Assembly: GCA_963575745.1 (NCBI GenBank)
Contig: CAUYUJ010014322.1
Location: 186,001 to 250,000, forward strand
From: Prorocentrum cordatum
Lineage: Eukaryota; Sar; Dinophyceae; Prorocentrales; Prorocentraceae
Direction: 5' to 3'
DNA length: 64,000 bases
Below are positions 63,181-64,000 of this stretch, piece after piece (position 1 is the stretch's first letter; each line of letters starts with the position of its first letter). The position numbers were made by a program, and so were the translations under genes. Below the pieces are notes generated by a model, which did not search any database, was not told the origin of the DNA, and saw only the letters and a program-made list of their open reading frames with translations.

Positions 63181-64000
63181 TCACGGAAGCGTGTTTTCTG
63201 CTGTGGCGCAAATATCAAAAGAGAGCCAACCAATACTGAGATTCCGCTCTCCCCCGAGGTCGGTAGGCATCCCACGCGAGCCCGTCGCAGGCTGCCGAAA
63301 CTTCGCTGTTGTCCCCAGATATGTTCTCCACTGCTTGTACTCCATCTCCAACTCCTTCGTCTTGAACCCATTGTCCTGGTGGAAGTCAACACTGCCCGAG
63401 CCCCCGCGCCCCGCCTCCTGGAGGACTATCATCTGCACGGGCACATAACCCGAAACCCAGCCCTGCGACCTCAGCGCCAAGGTGTGAATTGCATGGTCGT
63501 CCGTATCCATTAGAACGCGCAGCTCGTTCAGATAACCCATCTGCCTGAACTTGCTGGCGCTGTGCAGGAGAGGGCCCCTGTTCCCCGTCGGCCGCGCGAA
63601 GAAGGTGCCCGACTTGTTCACCAACGTTGGGTCGAGCGGTCGAATCCTCTCCGAATCCCTACACCGGCCCACATTGGTGCTCGGAATTCCACGCCATCCG
63701 TGCGCGCAGTTGCCGGATATGCCGAAGACGTGGTCACAAAGGCGAGCGGGAAGCGACATGTGGACATTCCATCCGATCTGGGCCATTACCCAGTCGTCTT
63801 GCATGAGGATCAGGAACTGGCCCTCGGCCAAGATTGCACCTCTGTTGTTTGAAGCAGTCTCGAATATCGCGGAAGGCTGATCGACCAGCACCACCCGCCG
63901 CAATGATCCGCACCGGCGAAAGAATGAGTCACCGCAAGCGGCGACGCACATCTCGCGCACAGGCCCCCAGTAGATCTGGTCCGACTTCCCACGCCTCACT
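63181..64000 (-). CDS. Glycosyltransferase family 2-like protein, 5' part outside the window
   Basis: About 272 codons on the minus strand, open to the window edge (the first in-window codon is GTG, so the true start is probably beyond 64000). Motifs of a GT-A fold: SNNRGAILAEGQFLILMQDDW (residues 50-70), i.e. N.G...A.G.f...q.DD, then VNKSGTFFARPTGNRGPLL (127-145) and LNELRVLMDTDDHAIHTLA (157-175), like the G.....D.D..L..R acceptor-side motif of GT2 enzymes. It would transfer a sugar from a nucleotide-sugar donor; the substrate is unknown. The C-terminus after EMEYKQWRTYLG is likely natural. No SL or intron signal is seen here. Composition is more ordinary than the rest of the window. Confidence 0.65.
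   Translation of the reverse strand, partial: VRRGKSDQIYWGPVREMCVAACGDSFFRRCGSLRRVVLVDQPSAIFETASNNRGAILAEGQFLILMQDDWVMAQIGWNVHMSLPARLCDHVFGISGNCAHGWRGIPSTNVGRCRDSERIRPLDPTLVNKSGTFFARPTGNRGPLLHSASKFRQMGYLNELRVLMDTDDHAIHTLALRSQGWVSGYVPVQMIVLQEAGRGGSGSVDFHQDNGFKTKELEMEYKQWRTYLGTTAKFRQPATGSRGMPTDLGGERNLSIGWLSFDICATAENTLP

Overview
The window is nuclear DNA of a dinoflagellate. The decisive evidence is a full-length 22-nt dinoflagellate spliced-leader (DinoSL) sequence embedded in genomic DNA on the minus strand at 62014-62035. It lies directly in front of an ATG and upstream of a LINE ORF1-like gene, as expected for a reverse-transcribed, trans-spliced mRNA. Supporting signs are TTTAGGG-type telomeric motifs, very high GC, a large share of simple and satellite repeats, and few conventional genes. 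The species cannot be fixed from sequence alone; a Prorocentrum-like genome would fit.

Layout. 1-2400: dispersed repeats with a long inverted repeat. 2400-3170: TGTCTG microsatellite. 3173-4485: (GGGCTC)n hexamer array. 5115-8060: a satellite of imperfect palindromes. 8061-8630: purine-rich repeats and (GAC)n. 9586-28390: a very large Helitron-type polyprotein region. 28481-35155: a 6.7-kb TGTGTCTG array with higher-order structure, followed by a duplicated copy of the Helitron 3' end and (TG)n. 35448-46140: mostly non-coding mosaic with microsatellites, a 98-bp inverted-repeat insertion and paired hairpins. 46140-60761: subtelomere-like mosaic of segmental duplications, 10-bp CGCTCCCAGG arrays and telomeric motifs. 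60683-62035: SL-marked ORF1-like gene. 63181-64000: edge of a glycosyltransferase-like gene.

The main biological object is the Helitron. Read across several 1-2-nt frame changes and four low-complexity insertions, it encodes in order: a Cys-rich/basic region with a CW-type zinc finger; a DUF6570-like segment; the Helitron N-domain and Rep nuclease with an HYH (HUH) motif and a YVTKY tyrosine pair; a PIF1 helicase with Walker A and B; an uncharacterised (possibly degenerate Ulp1-like) segment; an exonuclease/endonuclease/phosphatase (EEP) domain; and a C-terminal ubiquitin-specific peptidase (USP/C19) with Cys and His boxes and a zinc ribbon. Rep plus helicase explains rolling-circle transposition. 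The endonuclease recalls Helentron-type elements. The CW finger and the USP in place of the usual OTU peptidase are the unusual parts and suggest chromatin or ubiquitin interaction (inference).

One interruption of the helicase is nearly pure poly(A), flanked by an 18-bp duplication that contains AGGT. Its removal as a GT...AG intron would restore the reading frame exactly, so it is a candidate introner-like, poly(A)-derived intron. Most long ORFs elsewhere are open only because GC-rich simple repeats lack stops; they are not annotated as genes.
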